A stretch of DNA of 64,000 bases from JBEKHT01 sp049516595 (lineage in GTDB: Bacteria > Chloroflexota > Anaerolineae > Anaerolineales > RBG-16-64-43), in the NCBI GenBank assembly GCA_049516595.1, contig JBEKSY010000013.1, forward strand, positions 1 through 64,000, given 5' to 3'. Of this stretch, positions 8,084 through 15,802 are shown in pieces. The notes under the pieces are model-generated. The model was not told the DNA's origin, made no database searches, and saw only the letters and a list, made by a program, of their open reading frames with translations. The stretch's first letter is position 1. The number at the start of each line of letters is the position of its first letter. Position numbers and translations under genes: made by a program.

Positions 8084-9235
8084 TCAAGGTCTGGTGTAGG
8101 GATCAAACAGCTTCTGGTGTTCCTCTAAGGCGAACCGATCGGTCATCCCGGCAACATAGTCGCACACGACCCGCGGCAGGCCCGCTCCCGTCGCGCGGGC
8201 CTGTATGCTCGGGGGAAGCATTTCGGGCGCCTCAATGTAGGCGGTGAAGAGATCGCTGAGGAACCGCTCCGCCTTGACAGCCATCCTCACCACTCGAAAG
8301 TGTCTGTACATGTGAGCATAAAGGAAAGACTTGAGCTGCTTCATGGAGGAATCCAATTCCTCCCCAAAGCCAATGGCATTGAAGTCGAGTTCTTGCAGCT
8401 GCTCCCGCGTGGTCGCGCCGCTGCGGACGATGCGCCTCTCTGTGGATTCCACCACATCGGTCACCGAGCGGCCGATGAACCGCCGGATCAATTGGTGACG
8501 GGTGAGCTCATCCAGCGGCCCGGCATGCCATCCGACGCTCTCGCGTAGGGATTGCCAGATTGCCAATCCCTCGAGATCCCCGGAGCGAATCATCTCCGAT
8601 CGCAATCCGTCATCCAGGTCGTGAGCCGTGTAGGCCAGCTCGTCGGCCAGATTGGTGATTTGCGCCTCGAGATGACCTCTCAAGCGTGGATCATAGCTCG
8701 CGGCGTCCGCCATGTCATACTCGGTTTCGTGCTTGACGATCCCCTCTCGAGTCTCCCAGGTCAGATTGAGCCCGGGGAAATCGGGGTACCTGCGCTCGAG
8801 CTCGGTGACAATGCGCAAGGACTGTTTGTTGTGATCGAATCCGCCGTGGCCCTTCATGAGCCGCGCAAGAGCCACTTCCCCCGAATGTCCAAAAGGGGGA
8901 TGACCGAGGTCATGCGCCAGGCAAATGGCTTCCACCAGGTCCTCATTGGCGCCCAGCGCTCGCGCGAGAGACCGCCCGATCTGAGCCACCTCGAGAGTGT
9001 GGGTCAGCCGTGTGCGATAATAGTCGCCCTCATAGGTGATGAAAACCTGGGTCTTCTGCTCAAGGCGCCGAAAGGCCGTTGTGTGCAAAACCCGGTCGCG
9101 ATCCCGCTGGAAGGCCGTGCGATAGGCCGGCTCGTTCTCGGGGTACTCGCGGCCCTTGGACTTGCCGCTCAGGCAGGAATAGGGGGCCAGCCGTTCGACC
9201 TCGCTCGCTTCCATGGCCTGTCGCGTGATGTACAT
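8084..9235 (-). CDS. dgt: dGTP triphosphohydrolase-like HD-domain protein
   Basis: A 383-residue HD-superfamily enzyme that hydrolyses dNTPs to nucleoside and triphosphate, lowering the dNTP pool. The metal ligands are in HTLEVAQIGRSLAR (first His) and AHDLGHPPFGHSGE (HD pair) near residues 90-130, and further conserved residues appear in VKHETEYD and DLADELAYTAHDLDD-like segments. The start is ATG 9235, because GGAGG stands 5 bases upstream and the promoter is at 9258-9286. An upstream in-frame codon at 9301 would lie outside the transcript. The promoter shares its -35 box with that of tpx. Confidence 0.92.
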   Translation of the reverse strand: MYITRQAMEASEVERLAPYSCLSGKSKGREYPENEPAYRTAFQRDRDRVLHTTAFRRLEQKTQVFITYEGDYYRTRLTHTLEVAQIGRSLARALGANEDLVEAICLAHDLGHPPFGHSGEVALARLMKGHGGFDHNKQSLRIVTELERRYPDFPGLNLTWETREGIVKHETEYDMADAASYDPRLRGHLEAQITNLADELAYTAHDLDDGLRSEMIRSGDLEGLAIWQSLRESVGWHAGPLDELTRHQLIRRFIGRSVTDVVESTERRIVRSGATTREQLQELDFNAIGFGEELDSSMKQLKSFLYAHMYRHFRVVRMAVKAERFLSDLFTAYIEAPEMLPPSIQARATGAGLPRVVCDYVAGMTDRFALEEHQKLFDPYTRP

Positions 9236-9257
9236 GCTTCCTCCGGAACGGAGGCGC

Positions 9258-9308
9258 AGTGTAACAGAGCGAATCGGGCTTGTCAACGGGGTGCGAATCA
9301 ATTATGCT
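9258..9308. promoter_or_regulatory. Divergent overlapping promoters for dgt (-) and tpx (+)
   Basis: Minus strand: TTGACA (9281-9286), 17-bp spacer, TACACT (9258-9263). Plus strand: TTGTCA (9280-9285), 17-bp spacer, TATGCT (9303-9308). The two -35 hexamers occupy almost the same base pairs, so RNA polymerase cannot sit on both at once. Both have optimal spacing and both lead to genes with good ribosome sites. Confidence 0.8.
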
Positions 9309-9350
9309 TATTGAGAGAGGAAATTCCTCATTCCGCATGAGCCGAGAGAC

Positions 9351-9872
9351 ATGCCGAGGGAACGCGCCGGTCTGATCAAAGTTGGGGGTCGAGAGGCCAC
9401 GGTGATCGGTGACGACCTACAGGTCGGCGATCCAGCCCCGGAGTTCCAGGCGCATTCCCCGGAGTGGGAAACGGTCAACGCGCTGGAGTCCACGCGCGGC
9501 CTGGTGCGCATTATTGCCGCCCTGCCCTCCTTGGACACTCCGGTCTGTGATCGGGAGACTAGGACCTTCAATCAAAGGGCCGCCGAATTAGGCCCGGACA
9601 TCCGCATTCTGGTGGTCAGCACGGACCTGCCCTACGCACAAGACCGGTGGTGCGGGGCGGCGGGAATTGACCAGGTGGTCGCCCTCTCCGACCACATGAC
9701 AGCCGAATTCGGCATTCGCTACGGCTGTCTGATCAAGGAGCGTCGTATCCTGCGACGGGCCACATTCGTGGTGGACCGCAAGGATCGTGTTGCCTACGCC
9801 TCCTACCTGCCGAAATTGGGAGACGAACCAAACTTCAACGAAATCTTCGAAGCGGCGCGGCGCGCTCTCTAG
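9351..9872 (+). CDS. tpx: Thiol peroxidase (Tpx-type peroxiredoxin)
   Basis: A 173-residue atypical two-cysteine peroxiredoxin that reduces peroxides using thioredoxin. The peroxidatic cysteine is C66 in SLDTPVCDRETRTF; the resolving cysteine is C101 in DRWCGAAGI, 35 residues away, as in Escherichia coli Tpx. Start ATG 9351 has a weak purine-rich site upstream and lies 42 bp after the -10 box. It is expressed divergently from dgt. Thioredoxin reductase is elsewhere in the window (36397-37395). Confidence 0.94.
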   Translation: MPRERAGLIKVGGREATVIGDDLQVGDPAPEFQAHSPEWETVNALESTRGLVRIIAALPSLDTPVCDRETRTFNQRAAELGPDIRILVVSTDLPYAQDRWCGAAGIDQVVALSDHMTAEFGIRYGCLIKERRILRRATFVVDRKDRVAYASYLPKLGDEPNFNEIFEAARRAL

Positions 9873-9920
9873 GCCGGGTCGCGCTGGGGAGGGGGCCCCA
9901 TAGGGGGGAAAGGTGCTGAC

Positions 9921-10574
9921 ATGCCGCATCAGAGAATCGTGTTGGTCGACGACCATGAGGTGGTTCGTCTGGGGTTGAAGTCGCTCTTGGAGCGCCATCA
10001 CGGATTTGAAATCGTGGCGGAAGCAAGTACCGCGCGTGAGGCGGTGGAGAAGTGCGTAGCCTACAAGCCGGATGTGGTCGTCATGGATATCCGCTTGCCG
10101 GGAGGCTCGGGGATCGAGGCCTGCCAGGAGATCACCCAGCGACTACCGGACACCAAGGTGATCATGCTCACCTCGTATGCCGAGGATGAGATGCTTTTCT
10201 CCGCTATTCGTGCAGGGGCAGTAGGGTATGTCCTCAAACAAATCGGAGGGCAAGATCTGGTGCGAGCCATCGAAGCCGTCGGACGTGGGGAGGCCCTTCT
10301 GGATCCAGCCGTGACGAAACGGGTTTTCGCGGAAATGCGGAAGGTGGCCCGGGAAGAGGAAGCTTCGGCCTTCGCGGAACTGACCCAGCAGGAAATGCAT
10401 GTCTTGCAGCTCGTGGCGGAAGGCAAGACCAATCGCGAGATAGCTCAGGCCCTTTTCCTGGGAGAGGGGACGGTTCGCAACTACGTCTCCAGCATTCTTT
10501 CCAAACTTAATGTAGCGAACCGCGCCGAGGCCGCGGCCTATGCCGTCGCCCACAACCTCAAGGATTACTTGTAG
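9921..10574 (+). CDS. NarL/FixJ-family response regulator
   Basis: A 217-residue DNA-binding response regulator. The receiver domain has the acidic pair D10/D11, phosphoacceptor D56 (in VVVMDIRLPGG) and the conserved lysine in GYVLKQIG. A linker with a Glu/Arg-rich helix leads to a LuxR-type helix-turn-helix (about residues 152-210; TNREIAQALFLGEGTVRNYVSSILSKL). The length and the DevR-like linker are typical. No histidine kinase gene is adjacent, so the partner is unknown. The start at ATG 9921 has GGGGGGAAAGG upstream. Confidence 0.9.
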   Translation: MPHQRIVLVDDHEVVRLGLKSLLERHHGFEIVAEASTAREAVEKCVAYKPDVVVMDIRLPGGSGIEACQEITQRLPDTKVIMLTSYAEDEMLFSAIRAGAVGYVLKQIGGQDLVRAIEAVGRGEALLDPAVTKRVFAEMRKVAREEEASAFAELTQQEMHVLQLVAEGKTNREIAQALFLGEGTVRNYVSSILSKLNVANRAEAAAYAVAHNLKDYL

Positions 10575-10606
10575 AATACTGGGCAATTGAGAATAGGTTT
10601 GGGAAC

Positions 10607-10637
10607 ACGGCCAGCCGGGAACGAGCCGGCCGTTTTT
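10607..10637 (+). terminator. Rho-independent terminator of the response regulator gene
   Basis: ACGGCC (10607-10612) pairs with GGCCGT (10628-10633) across a GC-rich inner region, followed by a run of T. It is about 30 bp after the response regulator stop codon. Confidence 0.8.
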
Positions 10638-10935
10638 CATCGACTGGGTGCCAGTTGCGCGGGGAGCGGGGCTGCCTATAATCGGCGGGCTAGGACAGTA
10701 TTCGGGGGCACCCTTGCTGGTTGCGCGCTGGACCGGCTGGGAGGGTGTGACCGCCGGAGGGGGGAGGTCGGCTAGGTCCCGAATGGAAAGGTCTGGGGGC
10801 AGATCCACTACTGGTTCCTCTCCCGCGGCCCAATGGAAGCGAGCTGACAGGCCCTCTCACCTCGGCTCCAACCTCAGGACCGCGAAGGCTCCCGCCGTTT
10901 TCCATCCCTCCTCGCGTCAGGAAAAGCGCGAACGT
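10638..10935. other. About 300 bp with no recognised gene
   Basis: This stretch follows a terminator. It is GC-rich and has an open frame in phase with the following gene, but the encoded sequence is low-complexity and I do not count it as coding. I see no RNA gene in it. Confidence 0.4.
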
Positions 10936-11472
10936 ATGCGCTGGGCGTGTGAGCCATTGCTTCGCTCGGGACTACCCTCCGGTGACTTGCCGAACGATCA
11001 GGCGGAGACCCTGCTGGATTGGGGGTTGCGACAGATGGAGCGCAGCGTGCGGTCCACCTGCTACCTTTTGCGGTCCCAGGCGCGCATCCTGATTCGATCG
11101 GATCTGGACACCGTCCGCAGCTGCATGCACCAAGTACGCTTCCTCCTGGCCCGACGCGCGGAACTCGACGGTCAAGAGCTTCAGGCCCGGCTGGCCAAGT
11201 TGGCGGCCCTCTCCCGAAATCTCCCCCCAACCCGGCGAGTGGCTCGCACGGGATCGGCCCAGATTCGAAGGCGGGACCGCCCGGATAGAGAGTCGCTGGT
11301 TCGGTCCTCGAGGGTTGGTCTTGCGCGGGCCCGCGAGCGCGCACCCGCCAAGGAATGGCTGAGGCTTCTGCTCAGGTACATGGAACGTTGCCGAAAGGCG
11401 GCCGGTCCGAGGCGGCGGCACCGCCTCCCTCGGTCTCCTGGCCCAGTGCCAACTATTGAGAGAAGGGGCTGA
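10936..11472 (+). CDS. Hypothetical helical basic protein
   Basis: A 178-residue protein, very basic and probably all helical: repeated Leu/Arg patterns such as ERSVRSTCYLLRSQARI and VRFLLARRAELDGQEL. No domain is recognised. I chose ATG 10936, with AGGAAA about 10 bases upstream, because the frame before it has non-coding composition. Its 3' end overlaps the end of the convergent V4R gene by 20 bp. Codon-position GC bias could not be calculated, so the call is uncertain. Confidence 0.4.
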   Translation: MRWACEPLLRSGLPSGDLPNDQAETLLDWGLRQMERSVRSTCYLLRSQARILIRSDLDTVRSCMHQVRFLLARRAELDGQELQARLAKLAALSRNLPPTRRVARTGSAQIRRRDRPDRESLVRSSRVGLARARERAPAKEWLRLLLRYMERCRKAAGPRRRHRLPRSPGPVPTIERRG

Positions 11473-12076
11473 GTCGGAAGGAGAACGTGCAAGCGGGGTC
11501 GCCGCGGGCGCGGCAAGCGGTCTCTTCAACAAGAAAGTGCTTTCCGCCACTGATCCAAGCCAAGCCCTCCTGCAGGGAACCGATGGCCATGTGGCAGCAT
11601 GGATCGTGCGTCTCGCGGCCCCAGCAGTGGGGACAAAGTTCGTTGATCCACAGAAGGTGATCGTTCTTCCGCTCGATCTGGACGTGCTGGTCGGTGTAGC
11701 GGTTGAGCAGCCCCGAGAGCAATTCCGCTCCCCGGGTGATCCGGCGGGAAAGCGGAAGCACGCGGATGGCGCTCAACTCGCGCGTGGCCCGCGGGTGACG
11801 GGCTAGCGTGCACAGCCCTTGGCGCAAGGAGAGTCTTCCGGCGCGTTGGCTCAACCCGCGTCCGGTTTGCATTCCGTAAACCTCGTCGATCGCGCACTCC
11901 AGCGACGCCAGCGTTTCAAAGGAGATGTCCGCTCCCCAGCCTTCTGCAGGTAGGGCACGGAGGCCAGTGTCCCAGCCGGCCTGGAACACCACACGGCTCA
12001 GCCCCTCTCGTCCCAGCACCTCCCCAAATGCTTGAAGAATGACACGGCCCAGTTGATCTGGATAGGCGTACTTCAT
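11453..12076 (-). CDS. V4R (4-vinyl reductase-like) domain protein
   Basis: A 207-residue protein with a C-terminal V4R ligand-binding domain (about residues 130-200), including CPHCWGRETHDPCCH and the family hallmark ARGDPACTFSF. V4R domains bind small hydrophobic molecules and appear in bacteriochlorophyll synthesis and in the N-termini of XylR-type regulators. The CPHCWG/CCH cysteines could bind a metal. It is the third gene of an operon with a DUF4388 protein and a MglA-like GTPase, which suggests sensing or scaffold function rather than biosynthesis. No DNA-binding domain is present. Confidence 0.8.
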   Translation of the reverse strand: MKYAYPDQLGRVILQAFGEVLGREGLSRVVFQAGWDTGLRALPAEGWGADISFETLASLECAIDEVYGMQTGRGLSQRAGRLSLRQGLCTLARHPRATRELSAIRVLPLSRRITRGAELLSGLLNRYTDQHVQIERKNDHLLWINELCPHCWGRETHDPCCHMAIGSLQEGLAWISGGKHFLVEETACRARGDPACTFSFRLSPFSQ

Positions 12077-12109
12077 ATGGGTCGACTCCGCCCCCTGCCT
12101 TGAGACAGT

Positions 12110-12661
12110 CTAGGGTTTCGGCGATTCCTGCTTTATTTCCGCCAGGATGCAGTCCAGAAGTTCGAGAAGTACGGTTTTCACCATTTCCCGGTCCGTGGCA
12201 ACGCATTTCACGCAAGGGATGTCGGAATCCAGGCGCAGCGCGATTCGCAGGTCCTCGACCGACCAAGCATCCTCTTGATCCTGCTTGTTGGCCGCTACGA
12301 CAAAGGGCGTGGGGGCGTAGGCCCGAAAGGTTTCCATGATGTAGCGCGCCTCCCGGAACGTTTCCGGCCGAGTGCTGTCGATAATTACCACAAACCCCAA
12401 CATCCCTTCCGAAAGAATTTCCCACATGAAATCGAAACGCTTTTGGCCGGGTGTGCCGAACAGGAAAAGGACCAGGTCCTGGTCGACCGTGATGCGGCCG
12501 AAGTCCATGGCGACCGTCGTGGTTTCCTTGACGCGCTCGGTGGCCGACGAAATCTTGCGCTCGGTGGACACCACGCTGATCTCGCTGACGGCCCGGATGA
12601 AGGCCGTCTTGCCAGAGTTAAACGGGCCGGTCACCACCATCTTCACGGTCTGCGGCGGCAC
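12110..12661 (-). CDS. MglA/Arf-like small GTPase
   Basis: A 183-residue Ras-like GTPase. G1 is GPFNSGKTAF (residues 12-21); a switch I region follows with TTTVAMDFG; the G3 motif reads GTPGQ rather than DTAGQ (about residue 69); G4 is NKQD (about residue 124). It belongs to the MglA/Rho-like bacterial GTPases, which usually act with a Roadblock-domain GAP. None is encoded next to it. The flanking genes encode a DUF4388 protein (9 bp upstream) and a V4R protein (33 bp downstream), so all three are in one operon. The switch in G3 from Asp to Gly is common in this group. Confidence 0.9.
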   Translation of the reverse strand: MPPQTVKMVVTGPFNSGKTAFIRAVSEISVVSTERKISSATERVKETTTVAMDFGRITVDQDLVLFLFGTPGQKRFDFMWEILSEGMLGFVVIIDSTRPETFREARYIMETFRAYAPTPFVVAANKQDQEDAWSVEDLRIALRLDSDIPCVKCVATDREMVKTVLLELLDCILAEIKQESPKP

Positions 12662-12670
12662 TCAAAGACC

Positions 12671-13486
12671 TCACAGAGAGCGGATGCGTCCGATCAGGCG
12701 ATTGATGAGGGATGCCTGCTCGGGAGTTTTCGGAATCGGAGTGATACGGGGGGCGGCCGGTGAGGTGTCGCCCTGCAGGCGGACCACCTCCACCACCCCA
12801 GCCTGCATCAGACCGTAAACAATCCGCCGGATTTCTACATCGCTCAGCCGATTGGTGCGAGCGATTTGGCGTATGGTGTTCTTGGGGTTCACGTAGGAGA
12901 CTACCCGCCATTCCTCGACCGTCAGATTAATGCCGCGCAATCGCGAATCCGGCCGATCCGTGAATTTCAAGGCGAGATCAAGGTTGGGGATTTCTTCTTG
13001 GAGCGTCTCCCACTCTTTCATCCGGCGTGCGCCCTCCAGGATCAGGTTCTCCAGATTCAGGTGCACGGTGATGCGGTCGTCGGGTGGAAGGACGCCGTTG
13101 AAGAATTGGAAGGATCCCTCACTCCAGGTGAATAGTCTCAGAACGAGATCTGTGATGTACTGCTGAACGGCCTGAACGATGGTCGGCTGGTTGAGATAGC
13201 CTGTGTGGATCAGCAGCAGGCCCAACTCTTTGTCGTTGTTGGCCTGCGGCCGAGTCATCAGGAGCCGCGCCTGTTCCTCCGTCAAGTGCTTGGTCTGCCG
13301 CAAGATCGACACTAGATGGCCGTCGGTCACGCCGCCCTGGCCATAGATCAGCTTGCCCTCCGAGAAGGAAAGGCTGGCCTGATCGTTTGTCCCGTGAACG
13401 GTCAAGGTTCCGGTCTTATGGGCCAGATGAACTAGATTGAGGAGTTGAGTAAGGCTGAAATCGTGCAGGTCGCCCTTAAGGGCCAT
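12671..13486 (-). CDS. DUF4388 (PatA-like N-terminal) domain protein
   Basis: A 271-residue protein. The N-terminal DUF4388 domain (about residues 1-115) begins with GDLHDFSLTQLLNLVHLA and KTGTLTV, the signature of this signalling module found in gliding and response-regulator proteins. The middle is an amphipathic region (LNLENLILEGARRMKEW). A C-terminal winged-helix-like region (about residues 185-240, RQIARTNRLSDVEIRRIVYGLMQ) could bind DNA or a partner protein. As first gene of the DUF4388-GTPase-V4R operon it may link a signal to the GTPase. The start at 13486 follows a leader of about 65 nt containing a strong hairpin. Confidence 0.85.
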   Translation of the reverse strand: MALKGDLHDFSLTQLLNLVHLAHKTGTLTVHGTNDQASLSFSEGKLIYGQGGVTDGHLVSILRQTKHLTEEQARLLMTRPQANNDKELGLLLIHTGYLNQPTIVQAVQQYITDLVLRLFTWSEGSFQFFNGVLPPDDRITVHLNLENLILEGARRMKEWETLQEEIPNLDLALKFTDRPDSRLRGINLTVEEWRVVSYVNPKNTIRQIARTNRLSDVEIRRIVYGLMQAGVVEVVRLQGDTSPAAPRITPIPKTPEQASLINRLIGRIRSL

Positions 13487-13532
13487 TCTTCGTTATCCGT
13501 TGCAAGGGGGGAACCATCGGCAACTAGGAAAG

Positions 13533-13586
13533 CGCTTCCCAAAAGGGAAGCGGGAGAATTATAAGCTCGCGGGTGAGGGCAGTCAA
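13533..13586 (-). promoter_or_regulatory. Promoter and 5' leader hairpin of the DUF4388-GTPase-V4R operon
   Basis: On the minus strand TTGACT (13581-13586), a 17-bp spacer and TATAAT (13558-13563) form a strong promoter. The transcript would begin near 13551, and an 8-bp perfect hairpin (13533-13540 with 13545-13552, loop AAAA) then lies at its 5' end, about 47 nt ahead of the start codon. Such a 5' terminal stem often stabilises a transcript. Confidence 0.75.
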
Positions 13587-13714
13587 ACCGAATCAGGACC
13601 GTCAAGTCATGGCGGATGAAATGGATGGGGAGAACCTCGGATGCCCTGGGCCGCCTTGTCCTTGGAGAGAACCCGATTCCCGGCCGGACCCGATCATGTG
13701 ACGAATGTGGCGGT

Positions 13715-13743
13715 TTGACAAGGGAATCCTAAGCTGATACAAT
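13715..13743 (+). promoter_or_regulatory. Promoter of the rplU-rpmA-rpmE operon
   Basis: TTGACA (13715-13720), 17-bp spacer, TACAAT (13738-13743), with TGA directly before the -10 (extended). Transcription would begin near 13750, giving a leader of about 100 nt before rplU with a GC-rich hairpin (GCCCCGGC...GGTGCTGGGGC, about 13752-13775), possibly used for autogenous control by L21. Confidence 0.8.
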
Positions 13744-13850
13744 GCGTCCGGTTGCCCCGGCGAAAGGTGCTGGGGCATCCGTTCGCCTACTCTTCCCCGG
13801 CGGCCGAGCCTATGGGCGTGACCCCGGAAAAGTGAAGGAGAGCCCTCGCC

Positions 13851-14204
13851 ATGAAGTATGCCATCGTCCAGAGCGGCGGGAAGCAGTATCGGGCCGTTGA
13901 AGGCGCGACCATCGAAGTCGATCGCCTCTCCGTCGAATTGGGGGCCAGCCTCAAATTGGAGGAAGTGCTTCTCGTTGCGGATGGAGGGAAGATCGAGGTG
14001 GGTGCCCCCTATGTGAAAGGGGCGGTGGTGAGCACGAGCGTCCTCGAGCATGTGCGCGCTCCGAAAGTGCGGGTCTTCAAGTACAAGCCCAAGATGAGGT
14101 ATCGGGTTCACCAGGGGCATCGTCAGAACTATACCCGCCTGCGCATCGAGGAGATCACGCGAGGCGCCGCCCGCAAGGCTACGAAGAAGACCGCCGAGGC
14201 ATAA
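13851..14204 (+). CDS. rplU: Ribosomal protein bL21
   Basis: A 117-residue large-subunit protein, starting MKYAIVQSGGKQYRA and containing the conserved H-x-KPKMRYR-type segment in the C-terminal half (YKPKMRYRVHQGHRQNYT). A ribosome site AAGGAG lies upstream. It is the first gene of rplU-rpmA-rpmE, driven by the promoter at 13715-13743. The C-terminal tail of about 12 residues is Lys/Ala-rich. Confidence 0.98.
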   Translation: MKYAIVQSGGKQYRAVEGATIEVDRLSVELGASLKLEEVLLVADGGKIEVGAPYVKGAVVSTSVLEHVRAPKVRVFKYKPKMRYRVHQGHRQNYTRLRIEEITRGAARKATKKTAEA

Positions 14205-14249
14205 ACCCCCGAGGGGGTAGGCGGGGAATCACCAGAAGGGAAGGTCCGA

Positions 14250-14516
14250 ATGGCTCACAAGAAGGGTGCCGGATCGAGCCGCAACGGGAGAGACAGCCGC
14301 GGTCAACGGCTGGGGGTGAAGCAGTACGGGGGTCAACGGGTGCGAGCGGGAAGCATTCTCGTGCGTCAGCGCGGGACTCGTATCCATCCCGGGCTCAATG
14401 TGGCCCGCGGAAAGGATGACACGCTGTTTGCGACAGCGGACGGAGAGGTCCGATTTGACCTGACCACAGGCGGCCGAAAACGGGTCAACGTCTTGCCGAT
14501 GGAAGGTCAACCTTGA
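14250..14516 (+). CDS. rpmA: Ribosomal protein bL27
   Basis: An 88-residue protein with the typical N-terminus MAHKKGAGSSRNGRDS, whose mobile tail reaches the peptidyl transferase centre. No N-terminal cleavage leader of the Firmicutes type is present. It starts 45 bp after rplU with AAGG-type ribosome site. The order rplU-rpmA is conserved across bacteria. Confidence 0.98.
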   Translation: MAHKKGAGSSRNGRDSRGQRLGVKQYGGQRVRAGSILVRQRGTRIHPGLNVARGKDDTLFATADGEVRFDLTTGGRKRVNVLPMEGQP

Positions 14517-14602
14517 TCCAAGTGACGATAGGGGACTCGAACTGCACCCCGGGCGTTCAAGCCGCCTCGCCCACGGAGTAACGACCGGGGAAAGGATGTG
14601 GC

Positions 14603-15079
14603 ATGAAGGCGGGTATTCATCCAACTTATTATCCCAATGCGACGGTCATTTGCGCCTGTGGAAATACCTGGCACACAGGCTCAACCGTGGAGGTTATCCA
14701 CACCGACATTTGCTCCAAATGCCACCCGTTGTTCACGGGCGAGCAGCGGATTGTCGACACGGAAGGGCAAGTTGACCGGTTCTATCGCAAGCTTGAGGCG
14801 CGCTCCGCCTATCTGGCCGAGAAGGAAGCCCGTGACACAGCCCGCACCTCCCCCGACCAACCGCTGGCCACGCTTGAGCTCAGCGACCGGATCGTGAACA
14901 CCCTGTCCCGTGCCGGAATCAACACGATCGCTCAGGCTCTCTCCAAACTCGAGGAGAGCGATGATGCGATTCTTGCCGTCGATGGATTCGGGCGCAAGAG
15001 CCTGATCGACCTCAAGAAGCGGCTTCGCCAACGCGGCTTCCCTCTTCCCGGCGAAGAGGCTCCGGCGACTCCCGAGTAG
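14603..15079 (+). CDS. rpmE: Ribosomal protein bL31 fused to an RNA polymerase alpha-CTD-like domain
   Basis: A 158-residue protein. Residues 1-70 are bL31 of the zinc-containing (C+) type, with CACG and CSKC cysteine pairs and FTGEQRIVDTEGQVDRF. A short linker is followed by about 60 residues that look like the alpha-subunit C-terminal helix-hairpin-helix domain (LELSDRIVNTLSRAGINTIA and DGFGRKSLIDLKKRL). bL31 proteins are normally 66-90 residues, so the extension doubles the length. It could touch ribosomal RNA, DNA or RNA polymerase. The gene has AAAGGA before the ATG and is followed by a strong terminator. Confidence 0.93.
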   Translation: MKAGIHPTYYPNATVICACGNTWHTGSTVEVIHTDICSKCHPLFTGEQRIVDTEGQVDRFYRKLEARSAYLAEKEARDTARTSPDQPLATLELSDRIVNTLSRAGINTIAQALSKLEESDDAILAVDGFGRKSLIDLKKRLRQRGFPLPGEEAPATPE

Positions 15080-15100
15080 CCTGAGGGCCCAGTCGATGGA

Positions 15101-15132
15101 AAGGGGCGATTCCTTGGAATCGCCCCTTTTTG
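15101..15132 (+). terminator. Rho-independent terminator of the ribosomal protein operon
   Basis: Arms GGGGCGATTCC and GGAATCGCCCC (15103-15126) fold into a GC-rich hairpin followed by TTTTTGTT. It lies 24 bp after the rpmE stop codon. Confidence 0.93.
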
Positions 15133-15232
15133 TTCTCCTTCAGGATTGCCCATCTTTTTGTGAAACGGTGGAGTCTGAGGTAGACTCATCGCCGACATTC
15201 CGCGACAGGATCACACCGTTCTCGGAGGAAGG

Positions 15233-15802
15233 ATGCCAAAGGACGGCTCTATCGAGGTCATCACCGGGTCCATGTTCAGCGGGAAAACAGACGAATTGAT
15301 CCGGCGCCTGAGGCGAGCACGCATTGCCCACCAGAAAATCCAAGTATTCAAACCCGAATTGGATACCCGCTTCAGCACGGGCAAAGTCACGTCCCACGCG
15401 GGCACCGATTTCGACGCCACGGCAGTGAAGTCGGCTCGGGAGATACTAGCGCTCCTGGATGAGGATACGACGGTAGTGGCGATCGACGAGGCCCAGTTCT
15501 TTGACGATGAGATCATTCCGGTCGCGGAGCGGCTGGCGGACTCGGGATTGCGCCTCGTCGTCGCGGGGCTCGATACCGACTTTCGCGGGGAACCCTTCGG
15601 CCCCATGCCGACCTTGATGGCGCAGGCGGAGATCGTGGACAAGTTGCATGCCATCTGCATGGTCTGCGGAGCGTCCGCGGCCCGCACGCAGAGGCTGATC
15701 AACGGCAAGCCGGCGCGATACTTCGATCCCGTGGTCGCTGTGGGTGCCAGCGAGCTCTATGAGGCCCGCTGCCGCGCTCATCACCAGGTTCCCCGCGAAT
15801 GA
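15233..15802 (+). CDS. tdk: Thymidine kinase (type II)
   Basis: A 189-residue enzyme phosphorylating thymidine and deoxyuridine for salvage. P-loop GSMFSGKT is at residues 12-19, the Walker-B-like region VVAIDEAQFF at about residue 81, and lid cysteines CMVCG plus a final C-H pair near the end bind zinc. ATGA overlap couples it to hpt, so the two form one nucleotide-salvage operon. The start has a GGAGGAAGG-type ribosome site. Confidence 0.95.
   Translation: MPKDGSIEVITGSMFSGKTDELIRRLRRARIAHQKIQVFKPELDTRFSTGKVTSHAGTDFDATAVKSAREILALLDEDTTVVAIDEAQFFDDEIIPVAERLADSGLRLVVAGLDTDFRGEPFGPMPTLMAQAEIVDKLHAICMVCGASAARTQRLINGKPARYFDPVVAVGASELYEARCRAHHQVPRE

Noticed and set aside
14520..14600. Possible tRNA T-loop (ACTCGAAC) between rpmA and rpmE
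   Set aside because: No matching acceptor stem or anticodon arm could be built.
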